The notes beneath the pieces were generated by a model. It did no database searches. It was not told the DNA's origin and worked only from the letters and a program-made list of their open reading frames with translations. A stretch of 33,417 nucleotides of DNA from Sinosporangium album (GTDB lineage Bacteria > Actinomycetota > Actinomycetes > Streptosporangiales > Streptosporangiaceae), in contig NZ_FNCN01000046.1 of assembly GCF_900100605.1 (NCBI RefSeq), positions 1 through 33,417 of the forward strand, in the 5' to 3' direction. The position numbers and the translations under genes were made by a program. Below are positions 6,345 to 14,036 of this stretch, piece by piece; position 1 is the first letter of the stretch; each line of letters starts with the position of its first letter.

Positions 6345-7967
6345 TCAGCGGAGTTGCCGCGTGCCCGCGAGCGCTCCCGACACGGTGAGGGTGAAGGCCC
6401 GGAGGGAAGCGGGCAGCCTGGAGCCGTCCCAGCCCGCCGGACCGCGATACCACGCCACGCCCCGCGCCACCGCCCCCGGCGCGCTCCCCGCTCCGTCCCC
6501 CGCCGCGCTCCCCGCTCCGTCCCCCGACGTGGACGCCGGAAGCATCCGGGTCCACGCGTCCAGCGCGTCGAAGGCCACGGCATACGGCAGGTGGCGTGCG
6601 AACAGCGCCGTCCTCTCCTCGTCCGCCAGCCCCGCGGTCTCTGCCCCCGAGGTGAGGTAGTCCCGGAACGCCTCCGCCTGCCCGCGTGCGTCCGAGCCCG
6701 CCCGGCTGCGGGCGGGCATGTGCCGTGCCCCCGCGGTGAGAGCGGCCCCTCCGATGATCACAGCCAACCCCAGCAGGCCGTACGGCGTGAGCCACGCCAG
6801 CGCCACCGCCGCCGGAACCCCCACGGCGGTGAGCGCGACGCCGAGGGCGGTCCACGGCGTGCGTACGGCGTCCGGCCGATGGGCGAACCACCCCCGTCCG
6901 ACCATGTCCGCGTAGAGGGCGTCGCGCACCTCGCCGAGACGGCCCGCGAGCGTGCCGCCCAGCTCCGAGATCCGCACACTGTCCCTCTCCGCGAAGATCG
7001 CCGTGAAAAGCGCCCTTTCGTACGGCACCAGCCCCTCGGCCGACCGCTTCACCAGCAGCCAGTCCGGCGCGTCGTAGATCTCCCGGGCCGTCTCCTCCAC
7101 CGCCAGGTGCCCGCGGACGGCGAGGTCCACGATGGTCGCCGTCACGTCCACGACGTTCGCCCGCTCGTCCAGGAGCGTGCCGATCTGGCCCGGCCGTACT
7201 CCCTCCGGCGGCCCGACGACCGGCCTGCCCTCCCGCCTGCCGACCCGCGCGTCGCGGCCCGCCGTCCATCGGAGGAACGCGGCGCCGCCGAGGAGCAGCG
7301 CGAGCAGTACGGCGAGCGCCGCGCCCGTGACGGGGTTGACGTCGAAGGACTCCGACAGGTCGAACCGCCGGTCGAGGATGGGCGTGGCGCCGCTCGCATA
7401 GCGCGGGTAGGCCGCCACCACGGTCAGCACCTGGCCGGGGCCGAGGCCGCGCTGGCGGAAGGTCGCGGCCGATCTGTGGTGGTCCATCGTCGCCGACGTG
7501 CATCCGATGGCCGAGGTCAGGGCGCCGGCGAAGCACGACAGGCCCTGCAGCCGCTCCGGCCCGGTGACGGTGACGGTCGCCGAGGACACCGGCACGCTCA
7601 GCCCGCCGGCCGCGAACCACCGCATCTCCTCGACCTCGCCGTGCGGCGTCACCGCGCCGGTCACGTCGTAACTCACGGTGATGGTCTGCCGTCCCTTGCC
7701 CGAGATGGTGAGCCTGTCGTCCTCGACCGGGCCCGGGCCGGTGACGTTGGCGATGTGGTAGAGCCGGTCGTGCACGTCGTCGTGCTGGGCGCGGGTGAGC
7801 ACGGTGCGGGTGATCTCGCCGCCCGCCCCGAAATCGTGGGTGATCCGCTCGGTCACGTGGAGGACGCCCCTCTCGTCCAACTCCAGCGCCACGTCGTGGG
7901 TCGTGGGCCCGCCCGTGTGAGCGGACAGGGCCAGGACGGCCGACGCCGCGAGCTGACAGAGAGTCAT
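6345..7967 (-). CDS. DUF2207 domain membrane protein
   Basis: 540-residue predicted membrane protein. An N-terminal signal-like helix (residues 3-16) is followed by a beta-rich extracytoplasmic domain opening DVALELDERGVLHVTERI, typical of DUF2207. Next come a transmembrane helix (VTGAALAVLLALLLGGAAFL) and a cytoplasmic segment with PEGVRPGQIGTLLDERANVVDVTATIVDLAVRG, the hallmark of the family. One or two more helices (TALGVALTAVGVPAAVALAW, LLGLAVIIGGAALTAG) precede a Gly/Ala tail. The tail contains a short duplicated GDGAGSA unit encoded by a 24-bp direct repeat near 6,480-6,530. The family function is not established. The start at 7967 is supported by a leaderless -10 box (TACGCT) 7 nt upstream. 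Confidence 0.85.
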   Translation of the reverse strand: MTLCQLAASAVLALSAHTGGPTTHDVALELDERGVLHVTERITHDFGAGGEITRTVLTRAQHDDVHDRLYHIANVTGPGPVEDDRLTISGKGRQTITVSYDVTGAVTPHGEVEEMRWFAAGGLSVPVSSATVTVTGPERLQGLSCFAGALTSAIGCTSATMDHHRSAATFRQRGLGPGQVLTVVAAYPRYASGATPILDRRFDLSESFDVNPVTGAALAVLLALLLGGAAFLRWTAGRDARVGRREGRPVVGPPEGVRPGQIGTLLDERANVVDVTATIVDLAVRGHLAVEETAREIYDAPDWLLVKRSAEGLVPYERALFTAIFAERDSVRISELGGTLAGRLGEVRDALYADMVGRGWFAHRPDAVRTPWTALGVALTAVGVPAAVALAWLTPYGLLGLAVIIGGAALTAGARHMPARSRAGSDARGQAEAFRDYLTSGAETAGLADEERTALFARHLPYAVAFDALDAWTRMLPASTSGDGAGSAAGDGAGSAPGAVARGVAWYRGPAGWDGSRLPASLRAFTLTVSGALAGTRQLR

Positions 7968-7974
7968 GTCACGG

Positions 7975-7980
7975 AGCGTA
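7975..7980 (-). promoter_or_regulatory. Leaderless -10 box of the DUF2207 gene
   Basis: TACGCT on the minus strand, 7 nt before ATG 7967, with no Shine-Dalgarno sequence. Confidence 0.45.
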
Positions 7981-8049
7981 ACCAGATGGGTAGATGAGTC
8001 TCGGAGGTGACACGCCCCCGGGAAGACGGTCGGCATCGGGGGAGAGGCC

Positions 8050-8988
8050 ATGCTGCGCGATGATCGACGCGGTGATCGACGGGCTCACGCGGGCCACCGC
8101 CGTACGACGACCTGGACGGCGGCGCTGGGGCTCCTCGCCACCGTCCTCCTGATGTTGATCATGGTGGACGCCGTGGCCGAGCAGCGCCTCCAGGTCACCG
8201 GCCACACCGCGCCCGCCGGCCGCGCCGCGTACGGCACGGGCCCCGGCCGCCCGCACATGAGCCTCGACCGCGCGCGGGTGCTCAGGAGCAACCCCGTGTA
8301 CGGCGTGCGCGGCCTGAAGGGGTTCGACTGCCGGGCGCAGTCCATCGTGGACGGCGACGCCGCCTCCATGGCGGCTTTCATGGAACGGTTCACCGACTGC
8401 CTGGACCGCACCTGGGAGGCGGGGTTCGCCGAGGCCGGGGTGCGTTTCACCAGGCCCGGCCGGGTGTTCTGGGACACTCCGGGGCGCGGACCGTGCGGCG
8501 ACTACCCGGTGGCCGGGGCGTCGGCGTTCTACTGTCCGATCAACCGCGGGATGTATGTCGGCACCAGGGATATCGTCAAGGCGTCGGGGGGCGTCCCCGG
8601 TGCGATGTACGGCGTCTACGCCCGGGTGCTGGCCCATGAGTACTCCCACCACGTCCAGGACCAGGCCGGGATCCTGTCGCTGGCCTGGAGGCTGCGGGAC
8701 TCGACGCCCGCCGTGGAGGCCAATGAGATTACCCGCCGGGTGGAGCTCCAGGCGCAGTGCCTGGCGGGGGCGTACTTCGGGGCGGTGCGCCGTACGCTCC
8801 CCATGGGCGAGGGCCAGTGGGCGCTGGTGCTCAACGATTCGCGTTCACGCGGCGAGGACCGCAAGCCCGAGGGCGAGCGCGACCACGGGTCAGGGGCGAA
8901 CTACGCGGGGTGGCTCGACCGGGGCTACAACGCGGGGCATCCGGGGGTCTGCGACACGTGGACCGCTCCGCTGCGCGACGTGTCCTGA
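8050..8988 (+). CDS. Neutral zinc metallopeptidase (YpfJ family, membrane anchored)
   Basis: 312-residue protein of the putative neutral zinc metallopeptidase family (PF04228). A basic N-terminus leads into one transmembrane anchor (about residues 22-42), and the rest should lie outside the membrane. The zinc motif is HEYSHHVQDQ (His196, Glu197, His200), followed by an EANEITRRVELQAQCLAG segment that supplies the distal acidic ligand. Two Cys-containing stretches (GPCGDYP, AFYCPI) are conserved in the family and may form a disulphide. Substrate unknown. GGAGAGG lies just before ATG 8050. It is divergent from the DUF2207 gene, with 82 bp shared as promoter space. Confidence 0.85.
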   Translation: MLRDDRRGDRRAHAGHRRTTTWTAALGLLATVLLMLIMVDAVAEQRLQVTGHTAPAGRAAYGTGPGRPHMSLDRARVLRSNPVYGVRGLKGFDCRAQSIVDGDAASMAAFMERFTDCLDRTWEAGFAEAGVRFTRPGRVFWDTPGRGPCGDYPVAGASAFYCPINRGMYVGTRDIVKASGGVPGAMYGVYARVLAHEYSHHVQDQAGILSLAWRLRDSTPAVEANEITRRVELQAQCLAGAYFGAVRRTLPMGEGQWALVLNDSRSRGEDRKPEGERDHGSGANYAGWLDRGYNAGHPGVCDTWTAPLRDVS

Positions 8989-9144
8989 TCGCCCACCCAG
9001 GGTGTTTCTTCAGGACACGGGCGAAATCCCCGGCGTTCACCCCTGGGACGTGTCAAAATTCCAAACTGCTCGACACTGCTCGACACCGCTCAGGCCGTCG
9101 CCTGGGCCGCTCACGTGGATCCGCTCAAGAACGGTGGGGTGGTC

Positions 9145-9876
9145 ATGCGCGGGCTCGCCTTATCAGGTCGCCCTCTGGTCACCCGGGCCGCCGCAACAAT
9201 GGCGATATTGTGTGTAATTTCGGGCGCACTGACCGGGTGTAGCGGGGCCAGCAGCACCACACCCATTCCCGTCTCCGAGGCCGCGGCGCAGCCTCGAAAC
9301 GCCCCCGTCGTCGCCGTCCTCGGTGACAGCTTCACCGTCGGGTCGGGGCCGGTGCGGACATGGGACAGCTACGCGGCCAAGGTGGCCCGCCAGTTCGACT
9401 GGCAGCTCATCGTCGCCGGAGCTTCCGGCACCGGTTTCGTCAACCCCGGCAGGGTGGGGCGGAACTTCCACGAGTCCTTCGTACAGGAGCTGGCCTGGCG
9501 GCCCGCCCCTGACATGCTGATCGTCTCCGGAGGCCACAACGACCGCCGCACCCACCCCTTGACGGTCTATCGCGCAGCCGCCAAACTCCTGCGCGCCGTG
9601 CGCATACACTGGCCCGGCACCCGCGTGGTCGTCGTCGGCCCGATCTGGATCGGAGGCGCTCCCCGCTGGGCTTATCCCGTACGGGACGCCATCTCCCTGG
9701 CCTCCAAGCAGTCGCGGGTGACGTTCCTCGACCCGCTGGCCCGCCGATGGATCACGCCGCGGACCACTGGCATCCTGCTCCCCGACGGCGTGCATCCCAC
9801 CCACCAGGGGCATGTACGGCTCGCGCGCTGGCTGGCCCTGTCCCTCCAGGCCCGCGGCATCACCGCGGGCCGGTAG
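9145..9876 (+). CDS. SGNH/GDSL hydrolase lipoprotein
   Basis: 243-residue secreted lipoprotein esterase-like enzyme. A signal peptide ends in the lipobox ALTGC (Cys32). The SGNH blocks are present in order: GDSFT (catalytic Ser62), an ASGTGF segment with the block II Gly, GGHND (block III Asn), and DGVHPTHQGH with the Asp-x-x-His dyad near the C-terminus. It would act at the outer face of the membrane or in the wall on an ester-linked substrate that cannot be named. ATG 9145 gives a standard signal peptide; an in-frame GTG at 9115 would add ten residues. The region just upstream contains short CGACACTGCT-like repeats. Confidence 0.85.
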   Translation: MRGLALSGRPLVTRAAATMAILCVISGALTGCSGASSTTPIPVSEAAAQPRNAPVVAVLGDSFTVGSGPVRTWDSYAAKVARQFDWQLIVAGASGTGFVNPGRVGRNFHESFVQELAWRPAPDMLIVSGGHNDRRTHPLTVYRAAAKLLRAVRIHWPGTRVVVVGPIWIGGAPRWAYPVRDAISLASKQSRVTFLDPLARRWITPRTTGILLPDGVHPTHQGHVRLARWLALSLQARGITAGR

Positions 9877-9903
9877 GGGCCGACAGGGCCGGGCGTCACC
9901 GCG

Positions 9904-9934
9904 TGAGTGATCGGTCGCTGACCGGTCGCTCACG
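9904..9934. terminator. Hairpin after the SGNH hydrolase gene
   Basis: GTGAGTGATCGGTC pairs, with one wobble and a small bulge, with GACCGGTCGCTCAC. It lies between convergent genes and overlaps the 11-bp repeat array described separately. Confidence 0.4.
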
Positions 9935-9960
9935 AGTCGCTCACCGGTCGTTCACCAGGG
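9917..9960 (+). repeat. Four 11-bp direct repeats, PHO-box-like
   Basis: Units GCTGACCGGTC, GCTCACGAGTC, GCTCACCGGTC and GTTCACCAGGG follow one another at exactly 11 bp. The form G(T/C)TCACC-N4 resembles the PHO-box unit of actinomycetes, but the array lies between two gene ends, not in front of a gene. Confidence 0.6.
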
Positions 9961-10284
9961 GCCGTAGGGCCCGGAGTTGCCTCCCTTGCCCACCTCGCTG
10001 ACGGCGGGCTTCACGTCCGCGAGGTAGATGCCGGAGGCGATCACCGAGGCGATGGCGAAGATGTTGAGCTGGCCGAGCCCGATCCCGAAGTATCCGACGG
10101 CGGCCATGAAGGAGAACAGGGTCGCCAAGACCAGGATGATCAGCCACATCTTCTTGGTCTGCTTACCGGCGACGGCAAAAGCCCTGGCGGGGCTGCGGAT
10201 CGCGTGGATCAGTGCCCAGGCCGACATGCCGAAGGCGCAGATCGCGAGGATCCACATGATGAGGTCCAGGACGTTATAAAGCAT
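9952..10284 (-). CDS. DUF2516 family membrane protein
   Basis: 110-residue integral membrane protein with three predicted helices (about residues 5-24, 45-65 and 68-86) and a conserved amphipathic link with KQTKKMWL, which matches DUF2516. It is the homologue of the small membrane gene that follows hbhA in mycobacteria (Rv0476). Function unknown. TGGAG lies 6 nt before ATG 10284. It is the last gene of the XRE - HBHA-like - DUF2516 set, but a strong hairpin separates it from the HBHA-like gene, so it probably has its own transcript. Confidence 0.85.
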   Translation of the reverse strand: MLYNVLDLIMWILAICAFGMSAWALIHAIRSPARAFAVAGKQTKKMWLIILVLATLFSFMAAVGYFGIGLGQLNIFAIASVIASGIYLADVKPAVSEVGKGGNSGPYGPW

Positions 10285-10372
10285 GGGCGCTCCAGCAGGC
10301 TGCATCGTGCCGACCGGCTTAGGGACGGCCACTCCACCCTAAACGGTGACGTGACACGGCGGGAGACGGCGA

Positions 10373-10406
10373 AATGGCCCGAACCCCCTCAAGAGGTCGG
10401 GCCATT
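10373..10406 (-). terminator. Terminator hairpin of the HBHA-like gene
   Basis: Perfect 10-bp stem AATGGCCCGA / TCGGGCCATT around a 14-nt loop, 17 bp after the stop of the HBHA-like gene on the minus strand. Confidence 0.7.
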
Positions 10407-10422
10407 CTTGCGGATCCGCCGC

Positions 10423-10890
10423 TCAGTGGGAAGTGGTCGTCGTGCGCGGCTTGCGGGCACCGGTGGCCGTGCCGGTGCGGGTGCCGCTGCCGGTGGACCG
10501 CCGCGTCGTCGTCTTACGGGCCCGGGAGGCCGATGCGGACTTGGTCGTGTCGATCTGACGGCGGCGGGGCTTGCGACCGCCGTTGACGACCCGGCGGCCA
10601 CGCGTGGCGAACTCGTCGTAGAGCTCGCCGGCCCGGACCGTGAGATGGTCGGCGTAGTCCTTGGCCTTCTCCGGAAAGTCCCTGGCGTAGCTTTCGGCCT
10701 TCGACGCGTATTCGCGCGCCTTGCCGGGCAGCTCGCGGGCGGCCTCACGCAGATCGGGGCCGCGCGACTGCAGGCGCTGAAGCTGGTCGGGCAGTTCACG
10801 GAGCTTTTCCATCGCGAGGTCGCCCGCGCCTGCCACGGCGTAGAAGGGCTTGGTCTCGGTGAGCTTCTTCACCTCGGTGGCGAGTGTCAT
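10423..10890 (-). CDS. hbhA: HBHA-like heparin-binding hemagglutinin homologue
   Basis: 155-residue protein with the HBHA layout. A short N-terminal stretch (KPFYAVAGAGDLA) leads into a long charged coiled coil (about residues 25-95, ELPDQLQRLQ to DYADHLTVRAGELYDEF). A basic Arg/Lys/Thr/Ser tail of about 55 residues follows. In mycobacteria the Lys-rich tail binds sulphated glycans, and HBHA is surface exposed though it lacks a signal peptide. In non-pathogenic actinomycetes a role in cell envelope or polarity is more likely, which is inference. Its tail uses Arg and Thr, not the Lys/Ala/Pro repeats of mycobacteria. AGGAAAGG precedes ATG 10890. The gene starts 2 nt after the XRE regulator stops, indicating one operon. 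Confidence 0.8.
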   Translation of the reverse strand: MTLATEVKKLTETKPFYAVAGAGDLAMEKLRELPDQLQRLQSRGPDLREAARELPGKAREYASKAESYARDFPEKAKDYADHLTVRAGELYDEFATRGRRVVNGGRKPRRRQIDTTKSASASRARKTTTRRSTGSGTRTGTATGARKPRTTTTSH

Positions 10891-10892
10891 TG

Positions 10893-11423
10893 TCAGCCTT
10901 TCCTGGAATCCGGTGTGACGTGACCGTTGCACGAGGAGCGTGTCTCGTCCGTGAACGGCTCAAGCGCGACGAGGAACTCCTGCGGCAGCGGCGAGTCGTG
11001 CGCCTGCGGACCAGGGACGTCGCCCCCCTGTGGCCTCGGCTCGGGCCGGCCGTCCTCAGCCGTGGCCGCGACGTGCTCCGCGACCTGGTTCTCCTTGCGG
11101 AACGACTCGTAGATGTCGATCAGCACCTGGCGCTGGCGCTCCGTGATGAAGGTGTCGGCTCTGATCGCCGCCGTCACATCGCTCGGCGCCTCGCGGTCCT
11201 CCATGAGACCGGCACGCACGTAGAGCGCGCGGGCGGAGATGTGCAACCCCTTGGCGATCTGGTTGAGGATCTCCGCGCTGGGCTTGCGCAGCCCGCGCTC
11301 GATCTGGCTCAGGTAAGGGTTGGAGACCCCTGCCGACGCGGCGAGCTGACGCAGTGAGATCTTGGCCTGCGTGCGCTGCTCACGGATGTATTCGCCGATC
11401 GAGCCGACCTTGGGTAGTGCCAT
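10893..11423 (-). CDS. XRE-family regulator upstream of hbhA
   Basis: 176-residue regulator with an N-terminal helix-turn-helix of the Cro/CI type (SIGEYIREQRTQAKISLRQLAASAGVSNPYLSQIERG, split here only as its start and end: SIGEYIREQR ... NPYLSQIERG). A helical middle segment has ITERQRQVLIDIYESF, and a Pro/Asp-rich tail ends the protein. It is the positional and sequence counterpart of Rv0474 in the mycobacterial hbhA locus, so it probably regulates the downstream HBHA-like gene and itself. ATG 11423 is chosen because the domain starts at residue 8. Three TTGCAA boxes lie 25-56 bp upstream. Confidence 0.85.
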   Translation of the reverse strand: MALPKVGSIGEYIREQRTQAKISLRQLAASAGVSNPYLSQIERGLRKPSAEILNQIAKGLHISARALYVRAGLMEDREAPSDVTAAIRADTFITERQRQVLIDIYESFRKENQVAEHVAATAEDGRPEPRPQGGDVPGPQAHDSPLPQEFLVALEPFTDETRSSCNGHVTPDSRKG

Positions 11424-11447
11424 GCGCTCATTGTGCGTCACACCTGC

Positions 11448-11479
11448 TTGCAATTGCAAACTTATGGCTAACAGTTGCA
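11448..11479 (-). promoter_or_regulatory. Candidate autoregulatory operator (TTGCAA boxes)
   Basis: Perfect 12-bp palindrome TTGCAATTGCAA at 11448-11459 and a third TTGCAA at 11474-11479, just upstream of the XRE gene. A possible -10 (CACAAT at 11430-11435) would place the palindrome over the -35 region, a typical repressor position. Confidence 0.5.
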
Positions 11480-11559
11480 AGCGGCGTGTCGTGCGGACGG
11501 AGAAACACGCAGGTCACACGGGGGTTGTACAGGTTATGCCCGCGGAGGGAGAAGGAAAC

Positions 11560-12477
11560 TCAGGAAGGCAGCAGCCACAGCAGAGGCGCCGACACCGTCA
11601 GCGTCGCCGCGAGCAGCATGACCAAGAAGCGGAACCGCTTCGGCAGAATGGGAACCGGTGAGATCAACCGCTCCACCCGGGCCATCACCCCCGTGTGAGC
11701 CCCGAGCGCACCGCTCGGCGTAGGCACGGCGGCAGCCGCACCGAACCTCAGCAGAGCCGTGGCCAGACGGCGCGGCGAGCAGTGCTCCCGGGCCCGGTCG
11801 TCCGCCGCCATCTCGATGAGCAGCTCCACCGACGACTGAGCGCCCCGCACCACACCCGAGAACGGCATGGCCCGGCACAGGGCCGCGAACGGCAGCAGCA
11901 CGAGGTCGTGCCGCTCACGCGCGTGAGCCGACTCGTGGGCGAGCACCGCGCGCAACTCGTCGGGCGACAGCAGCGCCAAGGTGCCGGCGCTGACCACGAC
12001 CTGAGAACGCAGCCCCGGCACGCAGTAGGCGGCGGCGCCGGGATGATCGACCACGCGCACACCCGGCACGCCGGGATCCTCCCGCGCGATGAGCGCGAGC
12101 AGCATGCGATGGCGCCGGCGGGCGCGCAGCGTCTGGAAGGTCGCGCCGACCAGCACCGCGATCAGCACGCTCAACATGGTCATGCCGGAGATGAGCGCGA
12201 GCACGCGCGGCAGATCCAGCGGCACGGTGCCGCCCTCGCCGCCCGTATAAGCCGAGACCACGAAGTCGCGCATGCCGAGCAGCGCGCCCTTGCCGTACGG
12301 CTCGAACGCATAGGCGAGCAGGGCCCCGGTGGCGGCCAGGCCCCATGTGACCCCCAGCGCCTGCCACAGCAGGACCGCGGTGTGCGGAGCCCTGGTGGCC
12401 CACCGGGCGGAGTTGAGACGCCACGCCCCTAAGGTGGAGATGATCGCGAGCGCGGCGAGCGCCGCCGCCGCGATCAT
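11560..12477 (-). CDS. M56-family membrane metallopeptidase (BlaR1/MecR1-like protease, no sensor domain)
   Basis: 305-residue integral membrane zinc protease. Helices lie at about 2-18, 35-56, 92-115 and 281-303. The catalytic motif HESAH (His181, Glu182, His185) is followed by the third ligand Glu222 in EMAADDRA. BlaR1/MecR1 proteases cleave their cognate BlaI/MecI repressor when triggered. This protein has no C-terminal penicillin-binding sensor domain, as is common in actinobacterial BlaI-M56 pairs, and its signal is unknown. The start overlaps the blaI stop by 4 bp (ATGA), so the two are translationally coupled. Confidence 0.9.
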   Translation of the reverse strand: MIAAAALAALAIISTLGAWRLNSARWATRAPHTAVLLWQALGVTWGLAATGALLAYAFEPYGKGALLGMRDFVVSAYTGGEGGTVPLDLPRVLALISGMTMLSVLIAVLVGATFQTLRARRRHRMLLALIAREDPGVPGVRVVDHPGAAAYCVPGLRSQVVVSAGTLALLSPDELRAVLAHESAHARERHDLVLLPFAALCRAMPFSGVVRGAQSSVELLIEMAADDRAREHCSPRRLATALLRFGAAAAVPTPSGALGAHTGVMARVERLISPVPILPKRFRFLVMLLAATLTVSAPLLWLLPS

Positions 12478-12830
12478 TCCTCCTCCAGCTCCGTGAGCGC
12501 CTTGCGGAGGATCTCGGCCTCAGAGCCCGACACGGCCTGGGCGAAGCGGGTGAGCGCGGCGTCGCGGTCACCGGTCATGCCGAGGGCTTTGAGCATGAGC
12601 TCGGCGACATAGGTGTCGCGGCTCTCGGTGGACTGGTAGCGCCACGCGCGACCGTCACGGGTCCGCACGAGGAACCCCTTGCGGGTCAACCGGTCGAGCA
12701 CGGTCATCACGGTCGTGGGCGCGAGGTCGCGCCCCGCGATGAGACGGCCCACCTCGCGGGCCGTCACCGGGGCGCTCTGCGCCCAAAGGATGTCCATGAT
12801 GCTGCGTTCGAGCTCGCCCAGTCCCTTCAC
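12474..12830 (-). CDS. blaI: BlaI/MecI/CopY-family repressor
   Basis: 118-residue winged-helix repressor: LGELERSIMDILWAQ, then APVTAREVGRLIAG, the recognition region LAPTTVMTVLDRLTRKGFL, and a helical C-terminal dimerisation part. It is expected to repress its own operon and to be removed by the adjacent M56 protease. The GTG at 12830 is preferred over the upstream ATG at 12887. The family normally begins at this point, and the palindromic operator (12862-12871) would otherwise lie within the coding region. The ribosome-binding site is weak (GGGTGG). Confidence 0.85.
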   Translation of the reverse strand: MKGLGELERSIMDILWAQSAPVTAREVGRLIAGRDLAPTTVMTVLDRLTRKGFLVRTRDGRAWRYQSTESRDTYVAELMLKALGMTGDRDAALTRFAQAVSGSEAEILRKALTELEEE

Positions 12831-12861
12831 GCCACCCAGGTTAGCGCGGGGGCCACCAGGT

Positions 12862-12871
12862 GTAGTACTAC
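12862..12871. promoter_or_regulatory. Candidate BlaI operator
   Basis: Perfect 10-bp palindrome GTAGTACTAC, 31 bp before the blaI GTG. TACTAC/GTAGTA half-sites are the form bound by BlaI/MecI-family repressors. It overlaps a possible -10 (TAGTAC on the minus strand). Confidence 0.55.
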
Positions 12872-12904
12872 GGGTTGTCGAGTTCATACTGTCCCGCTTG
12901 GCCC

Positions 12905-13120
12905 TGGTCGGTGCGTGAGTCCGGTCTATTCGGCCGCTGAGGACCGCTCCCATCTGCTCGCCTCCTGCTATCGCGAGTCGCTGCGCGTCGCCGACGAACT
13001 CGGCGCCCGCGCGCGCCTTCCCCGCGATCTCGACGGGGGTGTACGGCTGGCCGATGGACGACGGCGCCCGCGTCGCGGTGGAGACGGTGACGCAGGCTGC
13101 GACATCGGTGACTGACGTAG
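12905..13120 (+). pseudogene. Macrodomain (O-acetyl-ADP-ribose deacetylase) C-terminal remnant, frameshifted
   Basis: One frame reads SPVYSAAEDRSHLLASCYR continuing ESLRVADELGAR, the middle of an ADP-ribose-binding macrodomain. At about 13010 the homology moves to another frame: AFPAISTGVYGWPMDD, then GARVAVETV, the conserved ligand-binding loop and final helix. The N-terminal half is missing and the remnant runs against the blaI promoter. A complete member would remove acetyl from O-acetyl-ADP-ribose or ADP-ribose from proteins; this copy cannot. The frameshift is seen directly in the sequence. Confidence 0.7.
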
Positions 13121-13205
13121 GTTTGTCCTGTTCAGTGCCTCAGCCTATGCGCACTTCCAGGAGGCTTTCAGCCGTTTGGTGTGACAGGTCGTGGCCTATG
13201 CCCGC

Positions 13206-14033
13206 CTAGAGGGGGGCCACGCGGGGCGCCACCGCCGCCCACGGCACGCTGACCTCGCCGAGCCGCCACCGCGCCCGCCCGCCGAGCGGGGGAGTGGTCG
13301 CGATCGGCCAGGTGCGGGCGAGCAGCTCCACGGAGGCGATGAAGCGCTGGCGCAAGCCGTACGCCCCAAGAGGTGCGCAGACGGCCCACGCACGGTCGAA
13401 ATCCGACAGGAGCGCGTGGATCGCCTCGCCCTCCACGTTTCTGTGGATCAGCGCCTTGGGGAGGCGTTCCGCGAGGTCGGACGGCCGGTCGATGCCGGTC
13501 AGCCGGGCGGAGAGCGTCAGCGTGCGCGGCCCGGCGGCGTCGAGCGTCACCCAGGTGGCGCGATGGCCGATCTCCGAGCAGGTGCCCTCGACGATCACGC
13601 CTCCGGGCGCCAGGCGCCCGCGCAGCAGGTCCCAGGCGGCGAGCGCCCGCTCCTCGTCGTACTGCCGCAGCACGTTGAACGCCCGCACCACCGCCGGGGG
13701 CCGCGCCGTCGGCAGTTCGAACCCGCCGAGCGCGAAGGTCAGCCCGGGCCGGGCGTACGGCACCGCCCCCGCGACCCTGGCCGGATCGATCTCCAGCCCC
13801 GCCACCTCCACCGCGGGAGCCACGCGGCGCAGGCGGGTGAACAGCTCGGTCGTGGTGATGTGGGACGCGCCGTAGCCGAGGTCCACCACGAGCGGCCCGG
13901 GGCCGCTCGCCGGTGAGGCGGCCCGCAGCGTCGGCCCGTAGACGGCCGTGAGCCACCTGTCGCACCGCCGCAGGCGGTTGTGCCAGGTCGTGCCGCGGGT
14001 GATCTCGCCGACAGGCCGTCTTCCCGTGCGCAT
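13206..14033 (-). CDS. Class I SAM-dependent methyltransferase
   Basis: 275-residue Rossmann-fold methyltransferase. Motif I is LVVDLGYGAS (residues 48-57), followed by an acidic end of strand 2 (VAGLEIDPARV). Motif IV is about VVRAFNVLRQYDE, and a post-IV strand LAPGGVIVEGTCSE comes before a beta-rich C-terminal part. The substrate is not evident. The stop is followed by the end of the repeat-free core segment before the macrodomain remnant. The start lies 3 nt after the SDR gene stops, so the two form an operon with the SDR first. Confidence 0.8.
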   Translation of the reverse strand: MRTGRRPVGEITRGTTWHNRLRRCDRWLTAVYGPTLRAASPASGPGPLVVDLGYGASHITTTELFTRLRRVAPAVEVAGLEIDPARVAGAVPYARPGLTFALGGFELPTARPPAVVRAFNVLRQYDEERALAAWDLLRGRLAPGGVIVEGTCSEIGHRATWVTLDAAGPRTLTLSARLTGIDRPSDLAERLPKALIHRNVEGEAIHALLSDFDRAWAVCAPLGAYGLRQRFIASVELLARTWPIATTPPLGGRARWRLGEVSVPWAAVAPRVAPL

Positions 14034-14036
14034 CGG

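Noticed and set aside
6354-7997. 547-codon open frame on the plus strand
   Set aside because: Antisense to the DUF2207 gene. Arg/Pro/Gly-rich with no domain, an effect of high GC3 on the opposite strand.
11560-12830. Beta-lactam resistance operon
   Set aside because: The BlaI-M56 pair lacks a penicillin-binding sensor domain and no beta-lactamase gene is adjacent, so a resistance role is not supported.
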